DNA from: Calvatia gigantea
Lineage: Eukaryota > Basidiomycota > Agaricomycetes > Agaricales > Lycoperdaceae
Length of the DNA stretch: 64,000 nucleotides
Reading direction: 5' to 3'
NCBI GenBank assembly: GCA_025093985.1
Contig: JACAAK010000014.1
Coordinates: 2,418,001-2,482,000 of the forward strand
Shown: positions 35,401 through 47,546 of the stretch, in pieces
Layout of the letters: every line of letters begins with the position of its first letter
Position numbering within the stretch: position 1 is the stretch's first letter
Made by a program: the position numbers and the translations under genes
The notes under the pieces: generated by a model
What the model saw: only the letters and a program-made list of their open reading frames with translations
The model's database searches: none
What the model was told of the DNA's origin: nothing

Positions 35401-37257
35401 ACTAACCATCCTGAATATGTGAGGCAAAGAGTTCGTGCTGAGCGGTATCTGCCACAACCCTTTGATATGCCTCCATTTCAGCTCCCTCCATGTCCGGAAC
35501 TGCCGCCCATGCCTGAAAACAATGATCCAACATCTCACGATGTAAATGATATGGACATTGAAAGGCTTGTCGCTGAGGGAGGAGTAAAACTGATCGATTT
35601 CTTGATACAGACGGTACATAATACCGCACACAAAGAGCCTGAAACTTTCCGTGACATGCTTAAGCTTCCTGAGCCTGTCAAGGCAAAATGGATGGCTGCA
35701 TGTATCGAGGAACTCGAAGCGTTAAAGAAACAAGGAGTATATGAACTGGTAGATCTTCCGAAAGGAAGGAGGACGGTTAAAAACCGTTGGGTATTTCTCG
35801 AAAAGTCTGATGGCTGCCTGCGAGCTTGCCTAGTTGTGAAGGGTTTCTCACAGATTGAAGGCATCGACTATAACGAGCTTTTCTCACCAGTTGTCCGCTA
35901 TGAGTCTGCACGCGTAAGCTTTGCACTCGCTGCAATCCATGATTGGGATATGCATAGCGTTGATGTAAAAACAGCCTATTTATATGGCAAACTGGACGAG
36001 GAAATATACATGGAACAGCCCAAAGGGTTTCGACTTCCCGGGCAGGAAGGGAAAGTATGGAGACTCAGACGAGTGATTTATGGCCTTAAACAAGCTGGTC
36101 GCCAGTGGTGGAAAGAATTGCATCAATCTATGATTGAGCTGGGATTTACCCGCTGCAAATCTGACTACGCTGTATATTTTCACAGACATCCAAAGACAAA
36201 AGAGCTTGTAGTAGCCATTGTTTATGTTGATGATGTGAATTTCTTGGGAAAGAAAAACTCCCCCCTCCTCAACGAGTTGAAGGGAAAGTTCACAAAAAAG
36301 TGGGAATGCAGAGACCATGGTCCCTATGAAGAATTTCTTGGGATGAAAATCTCGAGGAATCGCTCCAAGTGTCAAATCTTCATCCAACAGGTGAAATACC
36401 TGGATAAGATCTTGCAGCGCTTCCAGGTTCCGCAGTCTGCCGCAGCTAAAACACCATTACCTGCCGGCTTCCAGTTTATAACAAACAAGGAAACTGCAAC
36501 TAGCCCTTTCCGTCAAAAGTACCAACAATTGGTTGGATCTTTAATGTACTTGATGATCAGTACTAGGCCCAACATAGCCTTTGCCGTAGTTAAGCTGGCA
36601 CAACATGCTGCTAACCCTGCACCCAAGCACTATCGCGCTGGAATTCATGTATTAAAGTACTTGTCTATGACAAGGAACTATGCATTGAAATATGAAGGCA
36701 ATACTGGGAAACCAATGGTGACATTGGAATGTCTCAGTGACTCAGATTGGGCTCAAGATACAGAAACCCACCGATCTGTATCAGGAAACGTTTGTATGAT
36801 CGCGTCCGGTGCTGTCACCTGGACTTCGCGACAACAAAAGACGGTTTCATTATCGTCCACTGAGGCGGAATATAAAGAACTGTCTGACACTTCACGACAA
36901 GTGAAATGGCTGTCACAGCTTCTGGAGGAGCTCAAGATTGAGCACCCAACTCCTATTCTCTATGGTGACAACGATGGATCCAAATTTTGGACTGAAAATC
37001 CATTGTTGAAAAACGATCGAAGCACGTGGATATTCATTACCACTATGTGCGAGAATTAGTTGAGGAGGGTATTATTGTTATTGGTGATGTGTCTTCACAA
37101 GACAATCCCACCAATATCTTTACAAAGAATCTTGGCGTAACCAAAATCAATCTCTTCCGCCCTGAATTAGGACTGATTTTCGGTTCTGACATTGAAGCAT
37201 GGGATAAAACCACTCGATCACTGAAACGTTAATCTCCCTCCTTCAAGTGAGGAGGAG
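32438..37257 (+). mobile_element. Ty1/Copia retrotransposon internal region, 5'-truncated and inactivated
   Basis: Order of domains: an acidic region of unclear nature (32476-33111); protease (WLLDSGASYHVTG) and GAG-pre-integrase zinc motif (WHRRMGHPSD...CDGCAKGK) in 33199-34143; integrase core (TNNGGEYVN, APYAHQQNGRAERLNRT) and a proline-rich spacer to 35232; reverse transcriptase (NRWVFLEKSDG, VDVKTAYLYGKL, YVDDVNFLGKK) and RNase H (SLSSTEAEYKEL) in 35419-37059, then 37026-37232 in another frame. This is the Copia order (integrase before RT). In-frame stops at 34141 (TAG), 34264 (TGA) and 35230 (TGA) and a frame shift near 37020 inactivate it. No gag zinc knuckle or primer-binding site is seen. 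A purine-rich tract (AGTGAGGAGGAG) directly precedes the 3' LTR. Confidence 0.92.
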
Positions 37258-37667
37258 TGTTGAATCTCGATCTCTGTACCACTATGTTGGTTCAGTCTAT
37301 TTATAGCTGAAACGGATTCTTGAGTACTTCACTCTTGAAGAGAGATAACGAACAATGTACTAGACCGCACTCTAGGTTGCTGGTCATGGTCTATTAAATA
37401 GAACAATGTACACAGTATGCTCTGTATATGCTACTGGCAGATAAGACCTCACCTGCATTAGGTAGAATGGTGCACAGACCAGAACTATTAGATATATAAG
37501 ACCTATGTAGTATGCGTATATTCTTTAGACAATCCAGTCTTTCTATTGCCCACCATTCCTCTCAGATATCCACTAGCAACCATCTATAACGCTTATCTCA
37601 ACAAACCCAGTAAGTACGACTCCCCTCCACCACTAGTGCAAACTATTGTGGTGTACTCGTCTTAACA
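37258..37667 (+). repeat. 3' LTR of Copia element (410 bp)
   Basis: Bounded by TGTTGA and TTAACA, preceded by a polypurine tract and followed by TCGAC (37668-37672), the same five bases that precede the 5' LTR at 28187-28191. The end at 37667 is supported by the related reverse LTR at 27407. The LTR has a TATTTATAG-like core element about 40 bp in. Confidence 0.92.
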
Positions 37668-37672
37668 TCGAC

Positions 37673-38836
37673 GTTTATATTGTTGGTATGCCTTGGAACA
37701 TCTTTAGATATAAGAGTGTGGCTGACGGTCTCACTTAAGGATACAGGTAATCGTACTCTGACCTTTTCGCCAGCTGGAAGCGTTGTCCGCCTGCCTTGGT
37801 ATCCCAGGTATAATGACAACCGCCGTGAGCCAACCCCTACATGTAAACCCTGGCTATGAATGTACCAATTCGCTGACACGAGTCTGTATGCAGATTTTGG
37901 TGGACGTGCAAGCTGGGGTGCTACTTTTGGCCCATATGCGTGAGCGAAAACTCATTATACAATAAAAGTAGACTTCGCAATGACTCCAATTATTCCAAAT
38001 ATTTAGGGGTGCTGATGGCAATGGCCACGGAACTCACTGCATGTATACAATGTATCGTCACAACCACAGTGCGTCTACTAATGCATAGTGGTATTGCTGG
38101 TGGGATCTGTCAGCCCAGCTAACATTTCGGCATTTCGTCTAAAGTCAGCCAGTGTCTCTGGTTCAATCTTTGTTGGTTCGCGACATGCCCCCTCTGGCAG
38201 GCCAAGTGCTGTGGCACTGTCTCTTGGTGGTGGTGCATCCTCAACACTTGGTAATGCAGTTGCCTCTGTAAGCACAAGTTATTCTTTGAAAAGGGATTGG
38301 CGGCATGACAAAACCATAACAGCTTACTGCTGGTGGCATGCACGTGGCTGTCGCTGCCGGTAACAGCAATGTGGATGCTCGTACTACCCCTCCTGTTCGT
38401 GCTCCTTCTGCCATCACAGTAGGCGCAACGACCATTGTTGATGCTCGTACCTTGTCCTCCAATTTTGGATCCGTTGTCGACGTCTTTGCCCCTGGGCAGA
38501 ACGTCATCAGTAATCTCTCAGTTTGAAGGATGTTCTGAGTGGAATACATGGGTGTCGTATCCAACCACCACGCCAAACTATCACTGATGACATTGGCTCT
38601 CAGCCTCAGTGACTCTCAATGATTTAGTACACAACGCCTGATGTTTGGGAAGATCTAGTAGTGTCTTGGTGGCGGCTCGAATGATAAGTATATCGCTCTC
38701 CCTAACCGATACTACACCTTTCTCCACCGAAGCTTACGATGTTACGGTGTTTCGTGTACCCGAGGAGTCTGACGGTTTTCTCCTCGGGTCATATCTCAAT
38801 TTCCTTCCTGTGTATTTTCCAGATGAGTTGAAATAA
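37673..38836 (+). pseudogene. Subtilisin-like protease, copy 2, 3' part
   Basis: Continues the fragment at 27954-28191 after the Copia insertion. Readable pieces are [50 protein letters not shown] and [17 protein letters not shown]. It shares the damage of copy 1 (shortened post-His segment, no catalytic Ser motif) and in addition has GATGGCAA for GACGGCAA at the Asp before the His motif. Confidence 0.8.
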
Positions 38837-39210
38837 GTGGTTTAACTAGTTATGTACGATTTCCCTACTCCTGATGCGACCAGGCATCTCGGCCCTCGGC
38901 CCCGGGCCAGAATTTATAACAGGTACGGGCGTCTGCCCACTCAACATGGCAGCGAAATGTTTGTCCACCTTTCCGACAACAATTGGAGCACGGTTTCTCA
39001 CTCCATGACCCAGTGGTGCCCTTGCCTTCCCGACCTGGCCCTTTCATAAATGTTCACAGGGGATCAGCGGACCCTCATTTACTGCTTTGGTTCCACACAC
39101 ATCCATTACCACTTTCTCTGTCGACTACAGTTCCATAACCCATCTCGATGGGTGTCTGCGGATTGCGCAGATCGATTTGACACTTCCTGCGCTCAAACTC
39201 CACGAGCTTA
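38837..39210. other. Subtilase 3' flank, copy 2
   Basis: Matches 21406-21770 of copy 1. No gene recognised. Confidence 0.35.
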
Positions 39211-40025
39211 CACCTGAAACCAATCAGGATCGTTACCCATCACAGAAGGTACCCAAAATCCTATTCAAAACATAAAATCGTGGGATATCTCGGGACGCCC
39301 CACAAGTTTTATTACAGATATAGAATAGATTAATAAATTATTGTGAACTACCGATCTGGGAACCCGATTGAAAAACAATAAGCAGCCATTATTGAAAATC
39401 TTTTTTTTGTCTCTGCACTGGACACTGATCCTTGCTCCGTTTTTGAATCCACTCCGAAATCGGTGCCTTGCACGGAGTCTTCCACCAATTCAAAGTCGGG
39501 ATGGGTATAAGGTTGAGTGGCCCACGAGTGGGCACGGGAGTGGGACACTCAGGTTGAGGGTGAAAACTTCGTACTCACCCATATCTGGTATTTTGTTTTT
39601 TTTTGGCATCTTAGCTCAGGGTACATAATTACTCGTAATTGCTGCATGAAATTTGTTTCTACTACAAAAGTTTTGCCACCAACCTGAGTGTCCCACTTCC
39701 GTGCCCACTCGTGGGCCACTCAACCTTATACCCGTCCCGACTTTGAATTGGTGGAAGACTCCGTGCAAGGCACCGATTTCGGAGTGGATTCAAAAACGGA
39801 GCAAGGATCAGTGTCCAGTGCAGAGACAAAAAAAAGATTTTCAATAATGGCTGCTTATTGTTTTTCAATCGGGTTCCCAGATCGGTAGTTCACAATAATT
39901 TATTAATCTATTCTATATCTGTAATAAAACTTGTGGGGCGTCCCGAGATATCCCACGATTTTATGTTTTGAATAGGATTTTGGGTACCATCTGTGATGGG
40001 TAACGATCCTGATTGGTTTCAGGTG
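39211..40025. mobile_element. 815-bp palindromic transposable element (long inverted arms), element 1
   Basis: Two arms of about 346 bp (39211-39556 and 39680-40025) are almost perfect inverted repeats around a 123-bp spacer. The ends are CACCTGAAACC...GGTTTCAGGTG. It is flanked by TTA on both sides, and the empty site with a single TTA is in copy 1 at 21768-21770, so this is a real insertion with a 3-bp target duplication. Each arm holds the same 66-codon frame running outward from the spacer (minus 39348-39548, plus 39688-39888). No transposase. A second member lies at 57307-58419. Confidence 0.88.
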
Positions 40026-41816
40026 TTACTTACCTGGGGGTTTGCAGGTTGACAGGTGTTGGCTGTGTTGGTACCCTGTCCTCGACTCTTTGAACCACAG
40101 ACAGCTCCTGATGGAGATAACGAAGGAGGGCCAGGGTTGGAGAAATGGAACACGGAGCCATGAAGGTTGGAACAGGTGTCACCAATGTGCCGCCCGACTA
40201 CTTCGTGCATCACGCCCTAAATTGGCTGTTCGTTGTTTTCTTTTTTTTTGCTCCCCAGCATTCTTATTCGGCCCACAGGGTTATCACTGTTAACCAGACT
40301 GTCGTTTCTGTGGATGAGCACCCAGCGGCACAGCCATGGCGCGCTGCCTCTGTCCAAAATATTTTCCCTGACCACCCGCCATCGGTTCATCTCCCTCAAA
40401 GATGTTTCCAAACCCCAGCTTTTCATTCGCGTTACCTTGAGGGATTACATCCCCTGCCCTCTGCGAAGTTTAGAAAGGGGATAAGAAATGAACAGGTACA
40501 GAGTTTACCCTGTCGAATACGAATGGGTGTTGGTGGACCACCTTTCGTTCTCAAGTCACATCCAACGCTCAAAAATGCTATGAATTAAATAGTGCTTGCT
40601 TCCCTTGATTTTTGGACATAAAGTTCAAGATTTCGATTATGGGACGGCCTAGCCCGCAGTTGTTCGTCCCTTCACTAAAAAGTGGACTCGCCGGTCGCTG
40701 GTGCCAATTCGCCCCCGATGCTTCCTTAGAAACCCACTCATTCCCAAGGTGTGTTCGGTTCCACTTCGTCAAGGATCGGAAATGACAAAGTACTCCCGCA
40801 GCTGCAAGAACTTGTGGACGACCTGAGCCGTCGCAACGAAAAGGTCTTCAAAATGCCCACATCTCTTAAACGAAAACCTTGGGGCTCTAGTAAGTCGTTT
40901 ACATGCTGTACGATCCTTTTCTTCGGCAGTCTCCAACAGGACCGAAGCAATAGCCCCCTTCAGCCTCACATTCATGGGATTCTCGGTGAATGGGGTTAGT
41001 TGATGGACACGCGAAGTTTGCAATGTATTGGCAAACGTTGTAGCGCATATTCTTCGTTGCCAAAAAACGTATGGTGAAACAGTGATTTCGGGTTTTGGCA
41101 AAGTATCAAATACGTGGAATCCGTCGAAGGCCCACCCAAACGTAGACCGACTCTCTTCAGATTCCTTCATATTTGTATGTTAACACAAACCCAGGAACGC
41201 TCGTTGACAGCCGCGATTACCGGCTCATTCTGACATTCTGGCCCAGTCAGTTTTGGTGCTATGTATCCATGGATGGCTAGGTCCCACGGACCTCTCTCTA
41301 GCCTCAACGTTCCTCGTTCCATCAGATCGGATGTCAGGATTTTCCCGGTGATCATTCCTTTGAAAACGCGGGCTATCTACTCGGCCTAGAGTTCGATCAG
41401 GTCGGACCAACTGGGCGTTGCGCACGTCGATGTAACGAATTACTGAAAGTAGTTAAGGCTCGAATCTCAATTAGCACAGCTGTTACGTCGACAACCTTGG
41501 GGTCTGTTGTCGATGTCTATCTTCTGAACTCGCACTCAAAAAATTGTGTAGTAATAGATTCAACTTGCAAGCTCGTAAGGCTTGCTCCAACATACTTTCG
41601 TTGGCCAAGAGTACCTTAATTACTATGCGATCAACACTATCCATCTCGGCTCAAATTTCAAATTTCAAACGTAACACGTCCAAGCTATATCTAGCCCTAC
41701 GCCCCTGATTGCTGAGCTGATTGATGGTGCCACCAACTTCCCGATGTGTGTACGTATATAGGTACTTCAACCCGACTTGCCAAAGCATCCCTCTCCCAAC
41801 TTTCCGGCCGATATCT
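40026..41816. other. Unclassified ORFs, copy 2
   Basis: Minus-strand frames 40769-41170 and 41167-41425 correspond to 22674-23078 and 23075-23329 in copy 1. They remain open despite several indels of three or more bases around 40840, which may hint at coding, but no domain is recognised. Confidence 0.3.
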
Positions 41817-42918
41817 ATGGCTCTGGAGAATCATTGTGTGACCACCCTCCCAGAGACCAGCAAATTTGCCAAAACCCTCTGGATACTTGGCTGCGTACTA
41901 TCGAGCATTGGTTATGGTATCCTACTTGTCCTTGCCCATTCGTGTTTCACAACACTACGCAGACAAAAACATGGAAATCCGCATGTCAACAGGGGTTTGG
42001 TTGTATATGTATTGCTTACGGTTGCGATAGGGACTCTTGTCGCGGCTATCGACATCAAACACACACTTGACGGCGTATTGGACGACGCGTGCCTCGGTCC
42101 TTATTTACACGTATCACGCCCATATGCTGGTCCAGTTAATGTCGTCACTTTCCTGGTGACTCTACTTACCGACGGCGTCCTTGTAAGCGTGCATTTCTCG
42201 TTTATTTAGGAATTATGTACTCATACCTTCAGGTCTGGAGATGCTATGCTATCACAAAAGGTCTCAGGGGAGGACGTTGGTTTATCATGTTATGGTTGGC
42301 ACCCCTGGTCGTTTATGTTGTGATATTAGGTGAGGCTTCGTGAGACCGATTCGCGGTCGCGATTGATTTTGGTTCAAACTTCAGGTGCAAGTATCGCGTT
42401 GACCGTTGGACTCTTTGTTCCCCCGAAAAACCAGGGATTCCTTGCGATTCTCTTCCCGTTACAGCTGGGAATCTCGGTGCTTCTCAATACGCTCATAACT
42501 TCCATCATTGTCATCTTTCTCTTCCGACACCGCCGCATGATCATTCGAACGTTTGGAAAGGAACAACAAGTACCGCTGCTTAGTATCATGACTATATTGA
42601 CAGAGTCTGCCGCCCTCATCGTGCTTGTAGACATTGTCATGATCGTTACGGTTTGTACTCCCAAGAGCTCTTGTGGAGACATGGTATCACAAGTACAGAC
42701 CCTTGTGCAGGTAGGTTGCTGTCCTCTTCCGTAAATATACTGCCTCATCCTTGGATCGGAAGCCCATTGCTTCGCTTTTAATCATAGATCGGGTTTCCCG
42801 CGGCTCAGATTACTTCAGTCACAGGGAGGAAGAGACAAGCCAACTAAGCACATTAAGGTTTTCCCCACCCCCACTTACCACGCCTTCCCTTCCCCTACGA
42901 CATGACGAGCCTTTATGA
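41817..42918 (+). CDS. Seven-TM membrane protein, local family member C2
   Basis: Near-identical duplicate of C1 (23720-24821) with the same exons, TATA-like element (41755-41761) and stop. Visible differences include LVAAIDI for VVEAIDI in exon 1 and a Ser to Cys change in KSS(C)GDM before the last intron. The frame is intact. The start was chosen as in C1. Confidence 0.82.
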
Positions 42919-43884
42919 TCCTCTGGGACGAAGTGGTCAGATGACTTCCGTCCTTACAGTGACAAAATGGGGATAATTCCATTCACACCCGCCAGAGCCT
43001 TGACCCTCGGCTTAACGAACCATTGAATGAGGAACATAAACAGCTCGTCCTCCTACAATCATCCCCTTTGCCCCCCGGCCGCCTGCCACCGTGACTTCCT
43101 TGTTTAATTCTAATTTTATCCGCAACTTAAGAGGACTTCCTACACCCAGTAGCGCGAAGACCCACGCGGGGAACCCCGGGTTAGACCAGTGCCACCATTA
43201 CCGCTCACTGTCAAAAATTGGAAACTGTTACCCAAAGTGTCATCTGAGTGGAGATCACGTCGCTCTCTATCAGCTTTCTGGCGCCATTGTCCCTCCAATT
43301 CGCACCATTTTCAGGGCGCGAATCGTATAAAGTGAACGTGGAACACTTGACTAAAGAAAGAGTGTCTGGTGTGTCCTAAGTGCGCCAACCCTTCCCCCCG
43401 CATTCCCACACTACCCACCTTCCAATTTCCACAAAGGTCGTCTTAGAATGCATGACCTACGTATATATATACTACTGTGATTCGTCCCCAACGCACTTCC
43501 TGCTATACTCAAGTCAGTATATGACATTGATACGACACGCGTCATTCAGCTCATCGGCGCAGTGGTTAGTACCCCATTCGAGTTGTCCCAAGAAACCTGT
43601 GTTTTGTTGTCTCCACCTAATCCCAGAGCGACCACTAGTCACAGGAGCACTGGGTTACCACACTCGTTCCGTCTTTTGAATGGATTTGAAAATAGGTCAG
43701 TGGTAAGGGGAACGAACCGTGTCTTTGAGTTGAAGGAAGCAAAGACATACCACCATAGATATGAGACATGCAAAGCGTTGGCAAGCAACAAGACTTAATT
43801 GTCCTGAGATACCACATATGCCTGCCTACCTTCGTGTAGCCGTTAGAGCCCACCACATTCACCTGTTTTCAGAGCGCTATCATC
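42919..43884. promoter_or_regulatory. Intergenic between C2 and D2
   Basis: Up to 43627 it matches copy 1. From 43628 to 43884 it is unique to copy 2 and contains the presumed promoter of gene D, lost from copy 1. No additional gene is seen. Confidence 0.4.
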
Positions 43885-44949
43885 ATGACACTGAGCAACA
43901 AATGCATCAGCACTCGGTATTCTACTTACTTCGTCAAAACAACATGGCTGCTCGGCTGCATCCTCTCAGGCATTGGGTATGGCGTGCTCGTCGTTCTTGG
44001 ATTGGGTTGCTTTCGGGTACTCCGTCACCGCAAAGTTGGAACTCCGTGGGTCAACAAGAGTTTGGCCGCATACGTGCTAGTTGTGGTTGTACTGGGGACT
44101 ATGACGGAGATTACAGATATCGGGGTGACGATCGCTGGTGTATTGGATACGGTGTGCATTGGGGATCACATACAACCGCCAAACCTGTACATTGGTGCTT
44201 GTGATATCCTTTTTCTTCTTATAAGCCTCCTCACGGATGGCCTCCTCGTAAGCCCAAGCTATTCTGTGATGAAACCGTATTCATTGATTAGGTCGGGAGA
44301 TGCTACGTGGTCAATAAAAACCTCCAGGGGGTGGGCTGGCCGGCCATGCTGCTCTGGTTGATACCTCTCCTCGTTTACACCGTCATGACGGGTGAGTTGT
44401 AAGGTTCAAGCCACATGCGAGTCTGAGCCTTTCTTGAGGTACTGGCGCCGCAATTGTTGAGTTCGCACTATCGAATAAGTATAAAGTCGTTCAACATCTC
44501 GCAATGATACACTTTGGGATCTCAGCGTTTCTCAACACCCTGATCACCTCAAGTATCGTCACCCTTCTTTTTCGCTATCGCCGCATGGTAGCTCGGACAC
44601 TTGGGAAAGATCACAGCTACCATTTCTCAATATCGTAACAGCCCTGGTGGAATCAGCTGCTTTAATTGTGCTCGTTGATATTATCGCAGTTGTCAGCATA
44701 CCCTTCAGCCCTGTTGGGAATATCGCAACACAGCTGTGGCTTCATGTGCAGGTGCGTATCCATGGATATTGAATTGGACACGTCATCTAATATGTCCAGC
44801 CAATTGCTTCTTTATTAATTATATACCGAGTCGCTCAAGGCTCAGATTATTTCAGTTGCGGAGGAAATGTTGAGTCGCAGCAGCAGAGACGCCTTACGCT
44901 TCCGCCACCGCTTTCCCCTTGTCTTGAATTAGATATCGTTAGAAAATAG
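43885..44949 (+). pseudogene. Seven-TM protein D2, frameshifted
   Basis: The full-length version of pseudogene D: ATG 43885 (MTLSNKCISTRYSTYFVKTTWLL), TM1-TM3 ending SLLTDGLL, exon 2 GRCYVVNKNLQGVGW, exon 3 with NTLITSSIVTLLFRYRR. A missing base near 44613 (CACAGCTACCA instead of the expected CAC-CAG-CTA-CCA) then shifts the frame and a TAA follows within a few codons. The family sequence LNIVTALVESAALIVLVD continues in another frame, and the last exon (PIASLLIIYRVAQGSDYF) is present. A shortened product ending after TM5 is possible. Confidence 0.8.
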
Positions 44950-45833
44950 GTAATGGACTAGACCAAATGACCAATATCGTATTGACACTCCCTCAAATCA
45001 TGAAACCACAGGGTACGAATTGAGTCTGGACTCACACTTCTGTTGTCTCCTCGGTGTCATTATGGCGCTCCATGAGCTTAAAGCAAGAGATCTCTGCAAC
45101 AAGCGGCCTCTAACGACTAGCGAGACACACTGATGCAAACTCCCTTCTTTTTTGGGTATAAAGGGCGTGCCTGGGGTGGATTTCTCGGAAGTATGCAAAT
45201 TGAGCGGGAAGATCCTTACCGCGAATCAGTTGAGGCGCACTGGGACAAGGTCAAGTGCATGGGCCCAGCGTTGATTTGAGTCGTCGAAGCTTTCCTTGTG
45301 ACTACTCTCGTCGGGTTACCAGACTCGTCCGCGAATAACCGTAGAAATCGGTCTCTCTCCATCAGGGCGCAGAAGGATTTGAGCGCGTGGTAGATCGAGC
45401 TTGGCGACATTCTGTGTGTGGAAATACTCGAGGAGTTGGAGTCAGACTATCTCATTTTTCTTCGTCCTTGCCGGGGGTCCGTTGTTGAGCAATACGTTTG
45501 GTAATGGAAGTGTAAGGCGAATAGGTTCGCTAAGGCGCGAAGGGCCTGATGATAATCACAACCGGTAATCAATACACCATTGCTGGCGGAGACGGTCTAC
45601 GTGGTGGTAGAAAGCTAAAGCTTAAGGAGTCCAATATCGGACACAATACTTGAATACAATTCATTCCCACGCTATTGATATTGATACCCTACAGAAAGTG
45701 CCTTTTCTATTTCGTCGAATCAGAGTCTAATGAAAATGGGAGCACAATCATACAACTAGACGAGGTAACAGGAGATATCAGTACAAGAAACGCCGCTACA
45801 CCTCCAGGGAAAAATGTACGAAGATCTAGAAAT
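44950..45833. other. Interval between D2 and MYND copy 2
   Basis: Contains the copy-2 versions of the unclassified minus frames (44998-45198 and 45216-45410). Nothing else is identifiable. Confidence 0.3.
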
Positions 45834-47546
45834 TCATTTGATCCCCATCGCTTCCTGGAAGAGACCCATCAGACCAGTCAACTTCCCCTCACAGGTTGTA
45901 TCATCAATCGACCCCTTCAGAAACTCATCTGTTTTCACCTTGCCCTCATCAAGAGTGTCATCTCGTCGGTGTACCACAGGTTTTCCCCACTCCTTCCAGT
46001 ATTTACCAGACAATATCTGGTCAAGCATCGAAGCGCCCAGCGCACGATACTCTCTTACGCGCTCCTCTTGCTCCAACGCAACGGGTTTACCATTTAACTG
46101 GTTCATAAACTCCCGCACAATCGTATGTTGATCCTCTTTTCGTCCACCAAAAGCTTCCCAACCTAATGCTTTATGCAGGTTCGTATTCTGCATCACCGAA
46201 AAGCGCTTCTCCTCGGTCAGATTAAAGGGTTGTTGACGATCCTGGTCTTGCGGTGAGCGTAAATTCGCTGGAGTGCGAGAACTCCCATAGTCTCTGAACA
46301 ATCCAGGAAGCTTTCTGATAGTCTCAGACGCATCGACGCAAGTGTGCACGCCGTATGGATAGCTACAGCAGTCCAAGGTGACCTCTTCCCCGCTGATGGT
46401 GCGGAAGTAGAGCCAATAGTGGTTATCGGGATCCAGTACCGTGGTGCGTGTGTTGTTCTTCGGATCATAATATGTCCACGTCTGCACACGATTGCCTTTG
46501 CCCCGAATACGGCCCCTGCAGATCCCAAAATCGCTAACGGGACTGTGACCGTGCTCAAGCCGGAAACAAATACGGGGTTGCCAGTTTGTCACTCCAGGAC
46601 CCACCTTACCAGGCTCGGGCGGCTCACGCGTGAGACGTGTGGAGTAGATCTCTGAGAGGAGAATGAGCGCAATCGCGACTGTAATTTCGAGAATGTAGCT
46701 TTCGCGGATAATCTGAAGGTACAGTTTCATTGCCCCCGGAAGCTGTTGGCCACGGTACCATTCGGCCATTTTGGTAGGATCAGGAATCCTAGACGCCTTG
46801 AGGTTAAAGGGGGCGCCCAGGACGACTGTGTGGTGGAAGGATTTCTCGGAATTGGTGGCTCTACGAACGCCCGGCGAAGGGGCTTTGACGATTTTGTGGC
46901 GAAGCGCTGGATGTGGGAGGTGTTCAGAAGGATCACGTCCCTTGCGGTAACCTAGTCTCTCGAATATGTGTAGGACGTAGGGGTCCAAGTCTTTGGGGAA
47001 TTCCGGCTCCTGTCTTGTTGCGATACGGCGAAGGAAATCAAAGAGGTAGGCGATGAAGGGATGAAAGATTTTGAGATTGATCTGCTGTGTTTGTGCTGGA
47101 AATCGTGAATAAAGTTACAAGACCGCAGAGAGTGCACTCCCCAGCGGACTCACAGCACGACAACTTGTGTTTCTTCCAATCTGATTTTTGACACTCCTTT
47201 GAACAGTAGATTGCCTAGGAAACGTTATCAGGAGGAAACAGAGATGTGAAGATTGACCTTGAATGCTTACTGAAGCACACGAACTGCACAGCCGCAATTC
47301 TGTCGTCTTCGAGCAGACAGAACAAGCATCAAGTTTCTGGAGGGGCACCGATATGGCTCTACCTATACCAGTAGGACCGGTCATTTCGTCAAAGTCGACC
47401 TCGCCTGTGTACATCCTCCTTAGTGCCTCGTGCAGTTTGGCAGGATTGCCCCCTGGCATTGCCTGGCATCCGGCCATCATCCAGTGGTAGTATTCCTGCC
47501 ATGATTTAGGTTCTCCTCCGAGTTGGCTCGGATGTTCTATGTCCAT
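45834..47546 (-). CDS. MYND zinc-finger protein, copy 2
   Basis: Same structure as the gene at 30355-32067: start ATG 47546, MYND finger split by an intron (CSVCSKTTELRLCSSC / IYCSKECQKSDWKKHKLSC), long last exon to the stop at 45834. The last-exon acceptor reads TTTCCAG here and TTTTCAG in copy 1, both usable. It is one residue different from copy 1 in the final 384 codons. Intact. Confidence 0.82.

Larger units (their letters stand above)
37672..43627 (+). repeat. Segmental duplication block I, copy 2 (pairs with 20241-25530)
   Basis: Same gene order as copy 1, with one 815-bp insertion (39211-40025) and one deletion of about 166 bp near 40457 between short CCCTCTG repeats. Identity is lower near the Copia end, and most of that difference is CpG loss in this copy. 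Confidence 0.9.

Noticed and set aside
28192..37667. Block II as genuine host genes captured by a retrotransposon (transduplication)
   Set aside because: Possible, but blocks I and II keep their order in both copies, so an exchange of adjacent segments or a misassembly explains the layout more simply.
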